Positions 9,894-22,155 of a stretch of DNA of 64,000 nucleotides are shown here, piece by piece. Every line of letters starts with the position of its first letter. The first letter of the stretch is position 1. Under the pieces are notes generated by a model. That model searched no databases. It was not told where the DNA came from and saw only the letters and a program-made list of their open reading frames with translations. The stretch is taken from NCBI RefSeq assembly GCF_000224145.3, contig NC_020178.2:1074986-1138985 (forward strand), written 5' to 3'. Both the position numbers and the translations under genes were made by a program. Source of the DNA: Ciona intestinalis (lineage: Eukaryota > Chordata > Ascidiacea > Phlebobranchia > Cionidae).

Positions 9894-12800
9894 TATATGT
9901 TGTTGTGTTTGCAGTTTGCGTAAAATACAAGATGATTGAAATACATTTACTGGTTCTGTTAGTTTATTATGAATAAATTGGTGTGATTTGTTTATCTTCG
10001 GGTGGGGGGCAATGGTAGTCGTTATAACATGGCTGTTTTGTTTCATACACATTGCGCCCAGTTACCACACATGTAACTTATCATTGGCGGGGTAACAATT
10101 AACAGTCGTTGTAACAACCCACTCGTGACAACTGCGTTAGAGAAAGGGTCGTTAAGTGTCTTGTCCAATGAGACACATTAGTAGCACCGCCGAGCCTTGA
10201 ACCTGCATTCTTTTGGGTGGACGTAGACGCGTATTTTCTGTGTTTACTGAATATACCATCTTACTCCAACATACTATACTACCAAATTGGAAAAGAAAAT
10301 ATATTGAAAAGGTGTCCCATCTTCCCCACCCTACTATATTATGTGCTAACGGCGTCCCATTCCCCCCACCCTACTGTATATGTGGTTATACAGTAGCATA
10401 GAGAGCGAGCCTATATACCAGATGTACGTTTAACTGAACACTGGGGCAGCTGCAAAGCGTGCGTATATGAAGCTAAAGCTTAGGTCAAGATAAAAGAGAA
10501 ACGTGAATATAATGGGTTATTTGTCAGAAGTGCAAATGGAAAAAAGACCGCGACCATGAGGTTTTCAATCTATTTGTTTGGATATATATGCGTTGAGCTG
10601 TAAAACCTGCTTGGCTGTCAGCATGAGGTATTTGTACAAAAAGTTGCATCGATAGCCGTTGTGACACAAAAGGGAAGAACTTAACTTATCTTTTCAAATA
10701 GTATCGAAAATCAGATTAATTAAAATGGCGAAGAGAAACGAATAAAAACATAAACGATACTTGTTCTTTGGTTTTTTTACCAAGTGGGACGAGAAAATAT
10801 AATAAAACGGTGTCCCATCTTTCCTCTCCTATTAGCCTTTACGCATTCTAGTTAAACTTAGGTTAAATACGTACGAACTAATCAATATTCTTCGAACGTA
10901 TGGAATATTTCCTATTTCGGATTTAATTTCTCGTCAGAATTACGACATGTGACGTAACCAACGTTTCCGCTTTGCATAGTATTAGTTTTCCACCTTGCAT
11001 TTTGACAGATAATCAATTTTTCGAGACTTTTTCTTGGCTATAAAAACGCCCCCATAGCCCTAACAGAAGTGAATTTTCGTGCGTGATTTATGGTCTATAT
11101 TAGAGCCAGGTTCCTGCTGGCAGCCGAAGAACAATCTTTATTAAAATTGATTCCTCTGTCAGAAACGGCTGCTTCAATGCTTGTTTTAAATTGAGGCAGC
11201 AATATACAAAATGGTACGCGTCGCTCTTTTATAGTTGACTTGTAGGCTACGTAGCACGGTGACGGTAGCGTTTTCTATACTAGAGATCTTGAAAAGAATG
11301 TTTTAGTTTATAGTGTAGTGTACGGTAAAATTTCGTTACTCAACAAAGTTTATAAAAAGTTGGATTATTTTGTATTTTGGGTCACGTAACGATGGTCAGA
11401 GTAAAACACTAAACCGAAAAGACGGAAAATAGAAGTAGAAAAGTAAAAAAGTTATTCGATAAAAGGAAGTTTTATGACAAATTGGAACTGAAGAACTGTT
11501 AAAGATTAAAGACATCTGTCGCTTTTAACGATTGAATATATACAAAGTCCAATGCGTGTATAACGTTATATAGTAGTGTTGGGAAGGATGGGACACCTCT
11601 TCATCATATTTTCTTACCGCATTTGGTAGAAAACAAAGAATATTTAAAGAATTATAAAACCACATTCTTAGACCGACTCTCATAGACCGTTGTTAATTGT
11701 ATAACACGATCAGGATGCTAAAGGCGTCCCATCTTACCCCACAGGACTATATCATAACTCTGTTGTGTGGCTTCTTTAGGATTTGGGCCTATTGTCTTGC
11801 ATTGCTGTAAATGCGCATTACTTTAAACGGTTATCGGAAAATACATTTATATTATCCTTTCATGCATAATACATCCTGCAAGGTGGTCCTTACGGGCTTA
11901 TTTTAAATCTTATCCATACAGTATAGGGCAGTTAAGCCAAATGCCTATAGTTAGCTATTGCAAGTCTTAGTAATTTTATTCTTATAACGAATAAGATGGG
12001 ATAGTTTTTGGGCCCGTGGCACCTTTTGATTCTGTGGTAGTTTTGCGTTTCAATACATAATATTGTATATCAGGTTGGTGTATAAGATGGTTCATGTTTT
12101 CATAATCTTTATCGGTCTTTTTGGTAGCAAACAAATGGTATTTACAGACTCATTTAATCGTATTCTAATGGCTCTAAAAAGGCGTTGTTAACTGTTAAAA
12201 ACGCGGTTAGGAAATGTATAGGGTATTTTGTGTTAATGGTATCTATCTTTCCTCAGTACTATAAACATAGTGCATAGTTTGAGTTTAGTAGAATCTGAAA
12301 GCAAAGTAAAGAAAACTTGATGCAAACCTATTTGTTGTTTTAAGCGCGTCTATATATATGTAGCCTTTGTTTACACTTCAGTTTCAGACTTGTTCAAATT
12401 TTAAACGTTTCAGACAAATATTTATGCGAGTCGTCATTTCCAATCAAGTTACATTCCAGGACCTAAATAGACAGCATTTCGTAAGCGGTTTTAAGTCCGT
12501 TAAATTTGTTATTTCAGGAAGTTTCATTGCTTTTAGTTTAAACAGCAAGCTTTAATATGTTTTGATATGATTTTAGAACGGATACGTTTATCTCTTTATG
12601 ATTTCGGAACGGATACTTAAGTTAATAGGTTTGCCATTCTCGTTGTCAAAATGCACTATATAGGTGTTATCATAATACGCGCATGTATTTTTAATCTATA
12701 GCACATTTCGTAAAGGTTGGATTGTGATACTGTATTACGTTAATAAATATACAAGTATACACAATACAAGACTATAGTTGTAACGTATTATCAATTGTAC

Positions 12801-13015
12801 ACTACAGAGATTTAACACCTAAATTAATAGGATATTTTAGCGTTTTGAACGTAATTTATCCTTGCGTGGCGGGGTAACGACGGACGTTTAGGAAAATGTG
12901 ACATTTCCTTTTATCAACTTTTAAAGTTTAGGTTAAAATTATGGGTTTTAATTTATAGTTTTGTATGTTTAGGTAATAAGCTCAAAGCAGAAGAAACATA
13001 TACGAGGCTATAACC
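9894..13015. other. 3.1-kb intergenic region with several repeats
   Basis: Holds a SINE copy (about 9960-10215, minus orientation), a MITE fragment (about 10265-10395), a full MITE (about 11566-11752, GGATGGGACACC left and GGCGTCCCATCTTACCCCAC right) and a third, diverged MITE (about 12080-12260). A TATA-like box with a downstream hairpin at 11038-11213 is listed separately. The open frame at 12367-12555 has no splice support or recognisable domain. No protein gene is seen. Confidence 0.6.
11038..11213 (+). promoter_or_regulatory. Candidate TATA promoter with hairpin-bearing leader
   Basis: CTATAAAAACGCCCCC at 11038 is the clearest TATA-like element in the window. About 80 bp on, GCAGCCG (11120-11126) and CGGCTGC (11166-11172) can pair as a perfect 7-bp stem around a 39-nt loop with further partial pairing. 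At 11211 an ATG is directly followed by a GTACGC splice-donor-like sequence. This could be a first exon ending at its ATG, or a small structured RNA. No downstream exon that would join in frame was found, so the identity is open. Confidence 0.25.
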
Positions 13016-16000
13016 ATGCTTAGATCGTTGTCGTTTCTTATTCTGCTCCATTTCTGCAAAGAGACTTGTTTTGGATTCCGTATTCTATTCAGCAGTCAGA
13101 GTTTCAAAAGCAACGACACTTTTCAAAACCTTTGTGACACTAAATGTGTATGCGGTCGATACAGCCATCCAGGGCAAGCTAACTTCGATATACAGTATGG
13201 AAAATTCAACGCTAACTTTTCACCTGTTCCCATTGCATCGTATATAACCGGAGATTTGGTGCTTGGGTACCCGGCATATGGAATGCTATGCGTTGGACAT
13301 ACATTGAAAAGATTTCCACAGGTATATGTATTGACCTAACCGTATTGAGTCCGGCGCCGTGATAAAATATTTAGCGCGCCTGCCCTAACCCAGAGTATAA
13401 TGGGTTCAAGGCTTGTCGCAGCTACTATTGTGGGTGTATGTGTCTTTGGGCAAGACACTTAAAGGCAATTGCCTTAATCCAGGGGTCGCTTATTAGCTAA
13501 AATGTCTGCTAAAAAAAACAAGTAATCGCCCACAAAGTAACATACGCGAGGTCACTCGTAAGGGGGACGGGGTGTATGAAGCAAAACACCCTAACGACTA
13601 CTGTTTCCGTTTAATATTGGACACTTGCATTTAATTTCAAAATAACCTATATTCCCAACAATAATAAAATAGCTAAGCCTGGGGTAATATGGAACACCTT
13701 TTTTTGTCCCATTATTGTTTAAAATACGTTCATGTAATTTGGATATTGAGGTGTCCCATCTTCCCTCACCTAAAGGTGTCCCATCTTCCCCCACACTAAA
13801 AAAATCGCCACACACAGGATCCAGGCACAAACGCATCTTTCAACCAATTCCTACTCAAAATGTCGGTCCTTGTTCTTCGACAAGGAAACATCGCTAGCCT
13901 ACGTCAAAGTGACGTCATGCTGTTACGTCATCACCTGGAATATCTGGATTTATCAAGAAACAGAATTGAATTTATTGAAGGGGACACTTTCGATAAATTT
14001 AACGCGTTACAGGTATCTTTGTTACGTCACAATCCTACCTATGCGCACACAGAGCAATATACTATGACGTCATATTGTGAGACGTTCCGTGTCTTTTAAG
14101 TTTTAAATTATTAACAAAAAGTAATTATCGCTGTAATCCAAACATCCATCTTCCGTATCGTAAGTGAAACAAAGTATCTTTTGCATTATACATTGCGCTT
14201 AAGATTTCAGAAACCAATTCCGGGAAATATTAAGTCCCCCAGACTTGACAGTGAACATGAGATGTATGAGTACACTATGTATATATTACTGTGGGGTAAA
14301 AGGATACTGTTCGCATATATTATGACAAATTTTCTGATTGTGTTTTAATAATTACCAACGCTGTTTTAGAGGCGTGAAGATACGGTTGCAAAATTCTGTA
14401 AATTTTCTTTGTTTACTCCCAAATGGGACGATATATTTCAAAATAAGTACCATCTTACCCCAACCTACTATTACGTTACAGGTTGTCGATTTGAGGTTTA
14501 ATCAACTGACAACGTTGGGCGGATCAGAGCCAATACCCACAATGCCATTTCCCAGCACCGGAAATGACATAGAATTTACTGGAACTGGAAATTCAAGCTT
14601 GTCACGACCCACGTTTAAACTAAGGGGAAACCCACTTGTTTGCTCTTGTAAACTGGTGACAACGATTCATAGTTACGTCACAATGTCTTCTGATGACGGT
14701 GCCGGGTGTTTTGAGGTGAGAAATTTAACAGAATAAAAAAATATTGCGTCGCACCAAAAAAGTCAATATTTTTCCACTGGCCAATGCAAATCGGACCTGA
14801 TGGCCCTTTGGGTTACAGTTAAACATCAACAAAATGTGAACACATGACGGCAGCAGGCAGGCGAAGGACCAATCTTGACCAGAATCTTAGGCCCCATATA
14901 TGGCGTTTTACGCTGCATGACCTCATTCGTATAGATAGAAGAATGCTATGTTATAACAATGATATGAAAGCCATGGTTTTCAGTTTATTACAATACTTTT
15001 TGGGTAAAAATTTTAACGTTTTTTTAGAATTTAATAACAAACAAACGCTGGCTCTAAAATTAAAACCACCCACGAAAAAATCCTTTCCTCCGCAGATAGA
15101 TGAGGAAAATAGACGGCGATTTATCCCATTAGGATCTTGCTTGATGGACAAAGTAATTGAGAATTTGTGCACGACGAACCAAGAAACGGCACAGGTATAA
15201 AATGATTGTTTGATTGAATGAATGAATGAATGAATAAATGAATGAATGAATGAATGAATGAATAATTGAATGAATGAATGAATGAATGAATGAATGAATA
15301 AATGAATGTCACGGTATCGAAGGTCGTAGTCCTACACAATAAAAGCGAAAATACGGAAATCAACAGTAAAACGACATTCGTTATAACACGTTTATGGGCA
15401 AAACAGAAGTACAATCACAAAATAAGCGATTGGCAGAAGATCTATCTCAGAATAACAAACTTTATATTCTTACTAAACGTTCACCCTTCAAACCTTGACA
15501 TTAAATCGACTTTCAAAATAGACGAATCCACGCTGGCTTTTAATATTTGCGTCTCTTCAATGCAAATTCAATTAAGATAGAAATTCATAAAACGTCGGAC
15601 TCTAAGTGCTTATACTTAATTTGAAACCATTATAATTTAAACGTTTGATTAAAAATAGTTAAGTCTCTTTATTAGTCGGTGCATTGAAGGAGATGAATAA
15701 TTAGTTTGATATTTTTATTGCACGCGTTTTGTGCTTTAGTTTGACGCATTGTGAACGTTCAGGTAATTAAACAGTTGCGATTTTAACCGACTTTCCATAT
15801 ATAGACATGTTTATGTCCTTGGTCAAGACACTGGTCGACAATTGCTTCAAATCAGTGCCCCTGTTCGGTTGTAAAAATTGTCAAAAGGGGAATTTACTAA
15901 CAGAGTTACATATACGTGGTAACTCGTATGCAAGTATATGATGTGCATGAAACAAAACGCCCGTGTTATAACGACTGTGGTTTTAAGCCACGCGAATGGA

Positions 16001-16454
16001 TTAATGCCAGAGTTGGACAATTACCGTAAAATACATCAATCTCCTTTTAAATAAAACAAAATTTATTTATTATTATGCAATCCTCTATCTGTACCAGAAC
16101 AACCCAAATCACATAGAAGACCTTTCAACTCAGTATGGCGGATCTCAACACGACTACCAGCATAAGGACGCATCGGACCGTGACTTGAGGGGAATGACCG
16201 AAGAGGAGAAACACCTGTCCATGGATTATAGACTGAACATTACTCCGCCAGATGATACAGACCACGACCATAGGGTTGTAAAGAAAGAAGTGAGAGTAGA
16301 CATACCATTGTTTTTAACAATGTCGGTGTGGTTTATGATGGTGTATTTCGGCATAATAAGGTTTATAAGGTCGAATGAAATGGACCATGATTCGCCAATA
16401 CCGATGCCCAAGCCTATACCGAAAAGTTATACGCAGCTAAATAATATAGGTTGA
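13016..16454 (+). CDS. Leucine-rich-repeat single-pass membrane protein
   Basis: Five exons: 13016-13321, 13818-14012, 14482-14715, 15096-15194, 16098-16454; every junction is phase 0 with GT/AG borders, giving 396 residues. Residues 1-20 (MLRSLSFLILLHFCKETCFG) are a signal peptide. Cys-rich CDTKCVCG near residue 43 resembles an LRR N-cap. LEYLDLSRNRIEFIEGDTF and VVDLRFNQLTTL are LRRs; FKLRGNPLVCSCKL matches the start of an LRR C-cap. VDIPLFLTMSVWFMMVYFGI near residue 325-350 is a transmembrane helix, followed by a short basic and Pro-rich tail ending in a TGA. Extracellular adhesion or receptor role is inferred from architecture; no orthologue is recognised. Few repeats remain, so the LRR stack is unusually short. 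Confidence 0.75.
13345..13605 (+). repeat. SINE copy in LRR gene intron 1
   Basis: Near-complete: tRNA-like head (TTAGCGCGCCTGCCCTAACC, B box GGGTTCAAGGC), then CTACTATTGTGGGTGTATGT, GTCTTTGGGCAAGACACTTA, and the body CCCACAAAGTAACATACGCG with GGGGTGTATGAAGCAAAACA. This copy shows the element's order from head to body. Confidence 0.75.
14280..14475. repeat. MITE copy in LRR gene intron 2
   Basis: Left TACTGTGGGGTAAAAGGATA, internal TTCTTTGTTTACTCCCAAAT, right CCATCTTACCCCAACCTACT. It ends directly next to the acceptor of exon 3 (CTATTACGTTACAG), so the element now supplies sequence near the splice site. Confidence 0.7.
15207..15308. repeat. TGAA tetranucleotide microsatellite
   Basis: About 100 bp of nearly uninterrupted GAAT/TGAA tetramers follow the donor of LRR exon 4. 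It probably grew from the ATGAATGAATG motif that many SINE bodies in this window carry. Confidence 0.95.
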
Positions 16455-17236
16455 ATCGTAGAGGTGTAATAGGTTGGGGTAAGATGGTTTACTGTAGAGT
16501 ATAGGTTGGGGCAAAATGGTCGGTGTTTTATTCTTTTTCACTGTTAAGTCGATAGTAAACAAATAATATTTAAAGAATTATATAACCGTACCCTCACAAA
16601 TTTAAAATGGTGTTGTTAGTTGTTCAAAATACGATCAGAAAATATTGCAATTATGTGTTAACGGTATCCATCTTACCCCACATCTAGCTATACGTCATTT
16701 TTTTGTATCTACTTTTTTGATTCTTATGTATAAAACACAGTGAATAAATCTTATATTTATGAATAAAGTTGTATATACACACAGGCGCTATATAAGTATA
16801 AACCTATAGGGTATTTTATGTTTACATTTTCTCATTACTAAAAATTGAGAAGCAGTATCCCAAAGCACTCGTATATAATACTTTATATAGTATAGGGTGG
16901 GGGAAGACGTGACACCTTTTCATTTTGTTTTCTCTTTCCATTTGGTAGTAAACAAAGAACATTCAAAGAATTATAAAACCGTATTCTTACGACTTCCACA
17001 GACCGTTGTTGTTTCTTTAAAACACGATCAGGTTATTTGGAAATTATGTGTTAAAGGTGTCCCATCTTCCCCCGCCCTACTATATGTTATATGTTTTTAT
17101 AACAACCCATTTTTTGTGCATTTTATTGAAAAACGGTAAAAAGGTTCTAAAAACTGCAGGTATAGAAGTATAACATATGCACAACGGTATATAAAAGTAA
17201 GAAAAAAAAACGAAAAGAAAAACACGATAATATTTA
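16455..17236. other. Convergent 3' region with two MITEs
   Basis: Between convergent genes. About 16495-16690 is a MITE of the CCATCTTACCCCA subtype; 16886-17094 is a well-preserved copy of the other subtype, with inverted ends GGGTGGGGGAAGACGTGACA and GTGTCCCATCTTCCCCCGCC flanked by TATA. No gene is seen. Confidence 0.75.
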
Positions 17237-20200
17237 TTAAGCGAAGTTTAAAACTTCCATGCTTAGACGTCGGATCGGATCGTTATATCTACGAAGATGA
17301 ACGCCTGGAACTAATCCATTTTTGTCTTTGTATCTGTAGAGTAAGATATAGGACGTTAATACAGTGTGTGTTAACTGCAGGGTTCTATAGTCTTTATAAA
17401 GGATAAAAGTCCAATTCTGCCCAAAATCCCCGGTCCAATATGGCATGTCATGCTATGGGACTACACCCGTATAGAATAGAATTTGCATATACAATGTTGG
17501 GGTAATGGAACAACTCTGGCCTAAACCCCAAGTCCCCATGGTATGCCTCACTGTAGGACTTCACCCATATAGAATAGAATGTGCATATAGACAATGAAGA
17601 TAAATGGGCCAACTCTGGCATAAAAAGTTGGTCTCTAGTTTCTATTAATGTCACGCAATCTCACCTTGCCAGCCACCAACCGTCTTCGTTTACTTTTAAG
17701 ATTTTCAAAATGGCATTTTCACCAAAACTCAACTCGTCTGGACCTTGGGCAGTATGAGCTCTGACGCTGATAAAGTCCGAACTGGAAATGAAACTTATAG
17801 TCAAAACAGGATCGAGTATATGGGTAAAGCTGTGGGCAGTTTTTAGTTTAGTATTCGCATTAGGTTAAGATTTGTATGGCAATTGCCTAAACCCAAAAGA
17901 AACTTTAAAAAAGTGGCAAAATTGATTAGGAAACCTAGTACTTTAATTACAGATGTTAATATGGATGTTACGTCATTTTTATGGACTTATTACCTTGGCT
18001 TTCGTTTTATATTGTTGTTTTTATCTCCTGAATATGATGACGTCAGTTGGTAGGCGGAGCCTAATGATCCCGACGCTCTGATTGGTTGGTGAGAATTAAG
18101 ATTGACAAGTGAGGGCTCAGACACGAAAGAAGATTCGCTTTCCGCTAAATCTCGAAACCGCCTTTGGTTTGTAGGCTGGAATAGATGAACGTAACTTATT
18201 TATCCTTGCGTGGCCGAGAAACGACAGTCGTTATAACATAGGTGTTCTATTTCATACACCTACTTACGAGCTACCACACATGTAACAATGTGGGTTTTTT
18301 TAACTTTAAATACCGTATGTAATATCAGCTTTTGGTATATAGTAGGTTTGGGCAAGATATATGGAATATTATGTTCTAACGGTACCCATCTTCCCCGCAG
18401 TATTCTATATTTAATTTTTGACTATAAAGGGGTCAATGGACACAGCCTCTGGCCAAAATAGCAGTTTTCCTAACTACATATTCGACAAACCTTGTACGCT
18501 GTAGGCATTTGTGTAATCTCAGATTTCCCCCCAAAATCGGCCGCAGGGACTAAATAACTGGCTGGCACGTATCCAAACTCTTTCGTGACGTCACTGCCTT
18601 CTTTCTTTACGAACCACCAACCTAGAGAAGGAGGAATTTTTAAACAAGCCGCCATTTGCATTAAGTATTGTAGCGATGAGTAACAGCAGGATCCTATAGT
18701 TTTATCATTAGGCGGTATTGAAACCATAAGGAGAAGGGGGAATCAACAGCGCAATGCCAGTCGTATGAATACACTATATGGATAAAAGATGGGGAAAAGG
18801 GCGTTAGTCATATTAACTCGTAAAAACAAAACACCAGTGTTATAACGACTTTCGTTGCCCCGCCATGCGAGGATAAATAAGTGTCAACTCACCGGTGTCA
18901 CTTTTGGTATACACTTCCACTTTTTCCCCAACGCTGAGCGACATGACGTTCTGACGTCGATCGTCTACGTCAGTCACGTGATCTTCCACAGCTACGCAAA
19001 CCTCAGGTTCGATTGGTGACGTAATATTTAGGGTGGAGCGAGACGACCATCCCGTCGACGCTAATGACATCTGATAAGGTATTCGTGTAAATATATAGGT
19101 TATATAAAAATAAATAAATAAATAAATACAGTGAATTGTATACGGTAATACATATAGTAGAGTGGGGAAAACGGGACACCAAAATAAAGTCTAGCGAATT
19201 GTGTATGTGTATATATAGTAGGATGGGGGAAGGTGGGACACCTTTAGCACATAATACTCAAATATCCTGATCGTATTTTAAACAATTAAAAACGTTGGTC
19301 TAGTTGGTACAAGGTGCATGAAACAGAACACCCATGTTATAGCGACTGTAGTTGCCCCGTCATGCGAGGTTATACAAGTTTCATTTATTTTAACTATGAC
19401 GTAGACAAACATAGAAATCATATATTACTTACAGCTGATGATGATATACGTTTCAATGCCGAATGACGTTTCATGACGTCATCTTCACTCGTTGAAGAAT
19501 CCTCGCTACTGATTGGTTCATCTTCGATCACGTGGTTTTGCGTCCCACTGTCGTCACTGAGTGTAGCGTTTGTGACGTAGAAGTAAGTACGACCGCTTGA
19601 ACTGTGGGTAAAGATTTTTATAATTACCCGGTTATTATGTATTTTCTATATGGGTGAGGTCCTACAGTAAGGTCCGCTATGGAACCAAATTTAGGCCAGA
19701 GTTGTCAATTACCCCAACAAACGTGTTAAGTTCCGCTCCAAGTATAGAACAGAGCACGTGCGTTTTATTTAAATCGCAACCGATTTTCTCGCGAAACCGT
19801 CATGTGTTACGTCACAGCTCGATTATTACGTAACAGAGCCATTTTAATCTCCCGTAAATCGCATGAATTTTGAGAAAAATCGACTCAAACTTCGTTTCAC
19901 CTTTCGTGTGAACTCATAAAGTACAGGATGTTTCTTTCCTATGACGTCACAAAGAATAACCCTAGGTCACAATATCCTGGCGAATAGCCAATAACCGCCT
20001 TATTGGTATATGTGTATTTATATGACTAAACTGACATGAAAATTTCGTGTTTAGCGTTATATGTGATTAATTAGGACAAGGTTTATATTTGAAATGATTA
20101 ACTTAGTTACCTGCAATCGCTGTACATTTTAAGGTGGTGCATGCCCGTTTTTGGAGCAACGTGTTAGAATGAATGATAGGGCAGTTTTATTGAGATGGAT

Positions 20201-22155
20201 CAATCGGCAAATAGTTTTTGTCCCATATTTCCTGATCGTGTTTTGAACAATTAACATCGCTATTTTAAAGTCGCGAAGATACGTTTTATAATTCTGTAAA
20301 TATTCTTTGTTTACTACCAAATGGGACGATAAAGGAAAATGAAAACATGTCCCATTTTACCCAAACTTACTTTATATTCAACCCACTCATGTAAACGTAC
20401 CAAGGTCCTGGGTTCAAATCCCACCCCAGAACCAATAAATCAAATATTTTGCTTACCTCCAATTCGAAACGTTCAAATCCTCGTTGGTCGGATGAAAGAA
20501 CCTTCGAACGAACGACGCGTCGGCAACTTGGTCATAATACAGAATCGCCTTCAACAAAATACAACAGCCGTTTTAGCTCATGCTTTCAAAAGTTACATTC
20601 AACATGCTATAAACGTTTATGGTATTTATATAGTGGGATGGGGGAAGATGGGACACCTTTAGCACAGAATATCTAAATATCCTGATTGTGTTTTAAACAA
20701 TTAACAATGGCCTATGGGAGTCGTTTGAATTGTCTTTGTTTACTACTAAATAGGACGAGAAAATAGAATGAAAAGGTGTCCCATCTTCCCCCACCCTACT
20801 ATATATGAATAAACTTAGACTTAATGCTGGAAACTAACCTGGCAATACTGGTTCAAAGCATCTAACATCCTCAGTCTTCGCATTGTGCCGTTACAAGTTA
20901 TTACGTTGTGTTTCGACGACTTTCGATGCAGTTTGTTAAGGAAGTATTTTGCTTCTTCCGATTCAGAATTTACTTTGAGAGTCTGAAAAAAAGGTCGGTA
21001 ATACATGAATATATATGGGGTATTTTACCCACATTTTAAAAGCGGTAGTTTACATATTGTAGGTTAGGGTAAGAGTGTCCGTGTTTTCAATCTTTTTAAT
21101 TGGTAGTAATTAAAGAATATTTACAAAATGACATACCCATACCCTGACTAGTCTTAAAACAACGTTGTTAATTGTTTTAAACACGACCAGGAAAATATGG
21201 GATATTATGTGATAACGTTATCCATTTTACAGTACTATACGTTTGGATGCGTTATGACACAATTTGGTATAATGCGTTTAGTCCTATATACAGTAGGATG
21301 GGGGAAGATGGGACACTTTTTAACTCTATTTTCTCGTCCCATTTAGTATTAAACAAAGAACACTCAAAGAAATATGAAACTATATCCTCATGACTCCCAT
21401 AGACCGTTGTTAATTGTTTAAAACACGATCAGAATATGTAGATATTATGTGATAAAGGTGTCCCATCTTCCCCCACCCTTATATAGATATAAACACTTAC
21501 TTTTACAAGCGCATCATGGAATGCTTTTATTTCTTTCCACTTTCGATACAAAGTGATGCTGCTATCATCATCCCAACTTGCTAGGATCACGAAATACTAA
21601 AATATAATGAATAAATAAATGTAACTTGTTTTATCCTCGCGTGGGGCGGGGGAAACGACAGTCGTTATACCACGGGTGTTCTGTTTTATACGCCTTGTGC
21701 CCGCTTACGCGTTATCACCTATGTAACTTATTTATTCTCGCGTGGATGGGCAACGGCAGTCGTAATACCACATATGTCGTGTCCAATATAGGTTGTACGT
21801 TTTGTATACACATAAATATAAACACGTTTACGTTTAAGCAACTTACAAATGATCTTTTCGGGACTCTTCGCTTGTGAATTCCAACTATTTTTATATCAAC
21901 CAATCGACTGTAGTCCGTCATTTCGCCATTTTCGCTTTCCGATGCCGAAAATTCATCATCCGGGTCCGCATAAATTACTTCCGGGTTTACAGGCTCAATT
22001 TTCCCACCGGACTCTTCCCCGAGATTGGCGGTCACATGCGCTAAAGTGTCCAGTGTCGTTTCACTATCCGCATATATCTTACAAGCCTCAAAACGAGAGA
22101 GTAATTCCTGGAATTGCCCTGACCGAATGACGTCAGTTTTTTCAAGGTTGCGCAT
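17237..22155 (-). CDS. p47phox/NOXO1-type PX-SH3-SH3 organiser
   Basis: Exons in transcription order: 22155-21847, 21596-21501, 20982-20839, 20548-20457, (20119-20111), 19601-19433, 19070-18893, 18621-18491, 18175-17994, 17781-17665, 17333-17237. Phases agree throughout and give about 504 residues, or 507 with the bracketed 9-nt exon. Residues 1-85 are acidic and unassigned. A PX domain at about 86-215 reads VDIKIVGIHKRRVPKRSF, YFVILASWDDDSSITLYRKW, LNQYCQAILYYDQ and FVRRFFHPTNEDL. SH3-1 (about 300-360) has SLSVGEKVEVYTKSDTGGWW and GYVPASYLVPA. A Ser-rich basic linker (QRRFRDLAESESSFVSEPS) precedes SH3-2 (SVRAHTAQGPDELSFGENAI, NEDGWWLAR, GLVPGVHL). Known: this family binds phosphoinositides and p22phox to assemble NOX NADPH oxidases. 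p47phox itself places a long basic/Pro-rich tail after SH3-2; here the chain ends about 20 residues after SH3-2, so the autoinhibitory arrangement must differ. An SH3PXD2 (Tks) fragment is less likely. Confidence 0.85.
20626..20805. repeat. Intact MITE, intron of p47phox-like gene
   Basis: About 180 bp with long inverted ends: GGATGGGGGAAGATGGGACA at the left and GTGTCCCATCTTCCCCCACC at the right, flanked by ATATA on both sides. A TA target duplication is likely (mariner/Tc1-like). Inner halves keep CTTTGTTTACTACTAAATAG. Confidence 0.9.
21055..21242. repeat. Diverged MITE copy
   Basis: AGGTTAGGGTAAGAGTGTCC at the left and TATCCATTTTACAGTACTAT at the right, the CCATCTTACCCCA subtype. Lies in the same intron as the following copy. 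Confidence 0.65.
21287..21484. repeat. Intact MITE, intron of p47phox-like gene
   Basis: GGATGGGGGAAGATGGGACA left, GTGTCCCATCTTCCCCCACC right, flanked by TATA. Internal TCGTCCCATTTAGTATTAAA and CATAGACCGTTGTTAATTGT are shared with the other copies. It ends about 12 bp from the donor of exon 2. Confidence 0.9.

Noticed and set aside
14951-15414. Minus-strand frames across the microsatellite
   Set aside because: The peptides are SFIHSFIHSF runs from the TGAA repeat.
20390-20445. tRNA gene (GGGTTCAAATCCCA T-arm-like)
   Set aside because: No matching acceptor stem, D-arm or anticodon arm could be folded upstream. It is a SINE head fragment.
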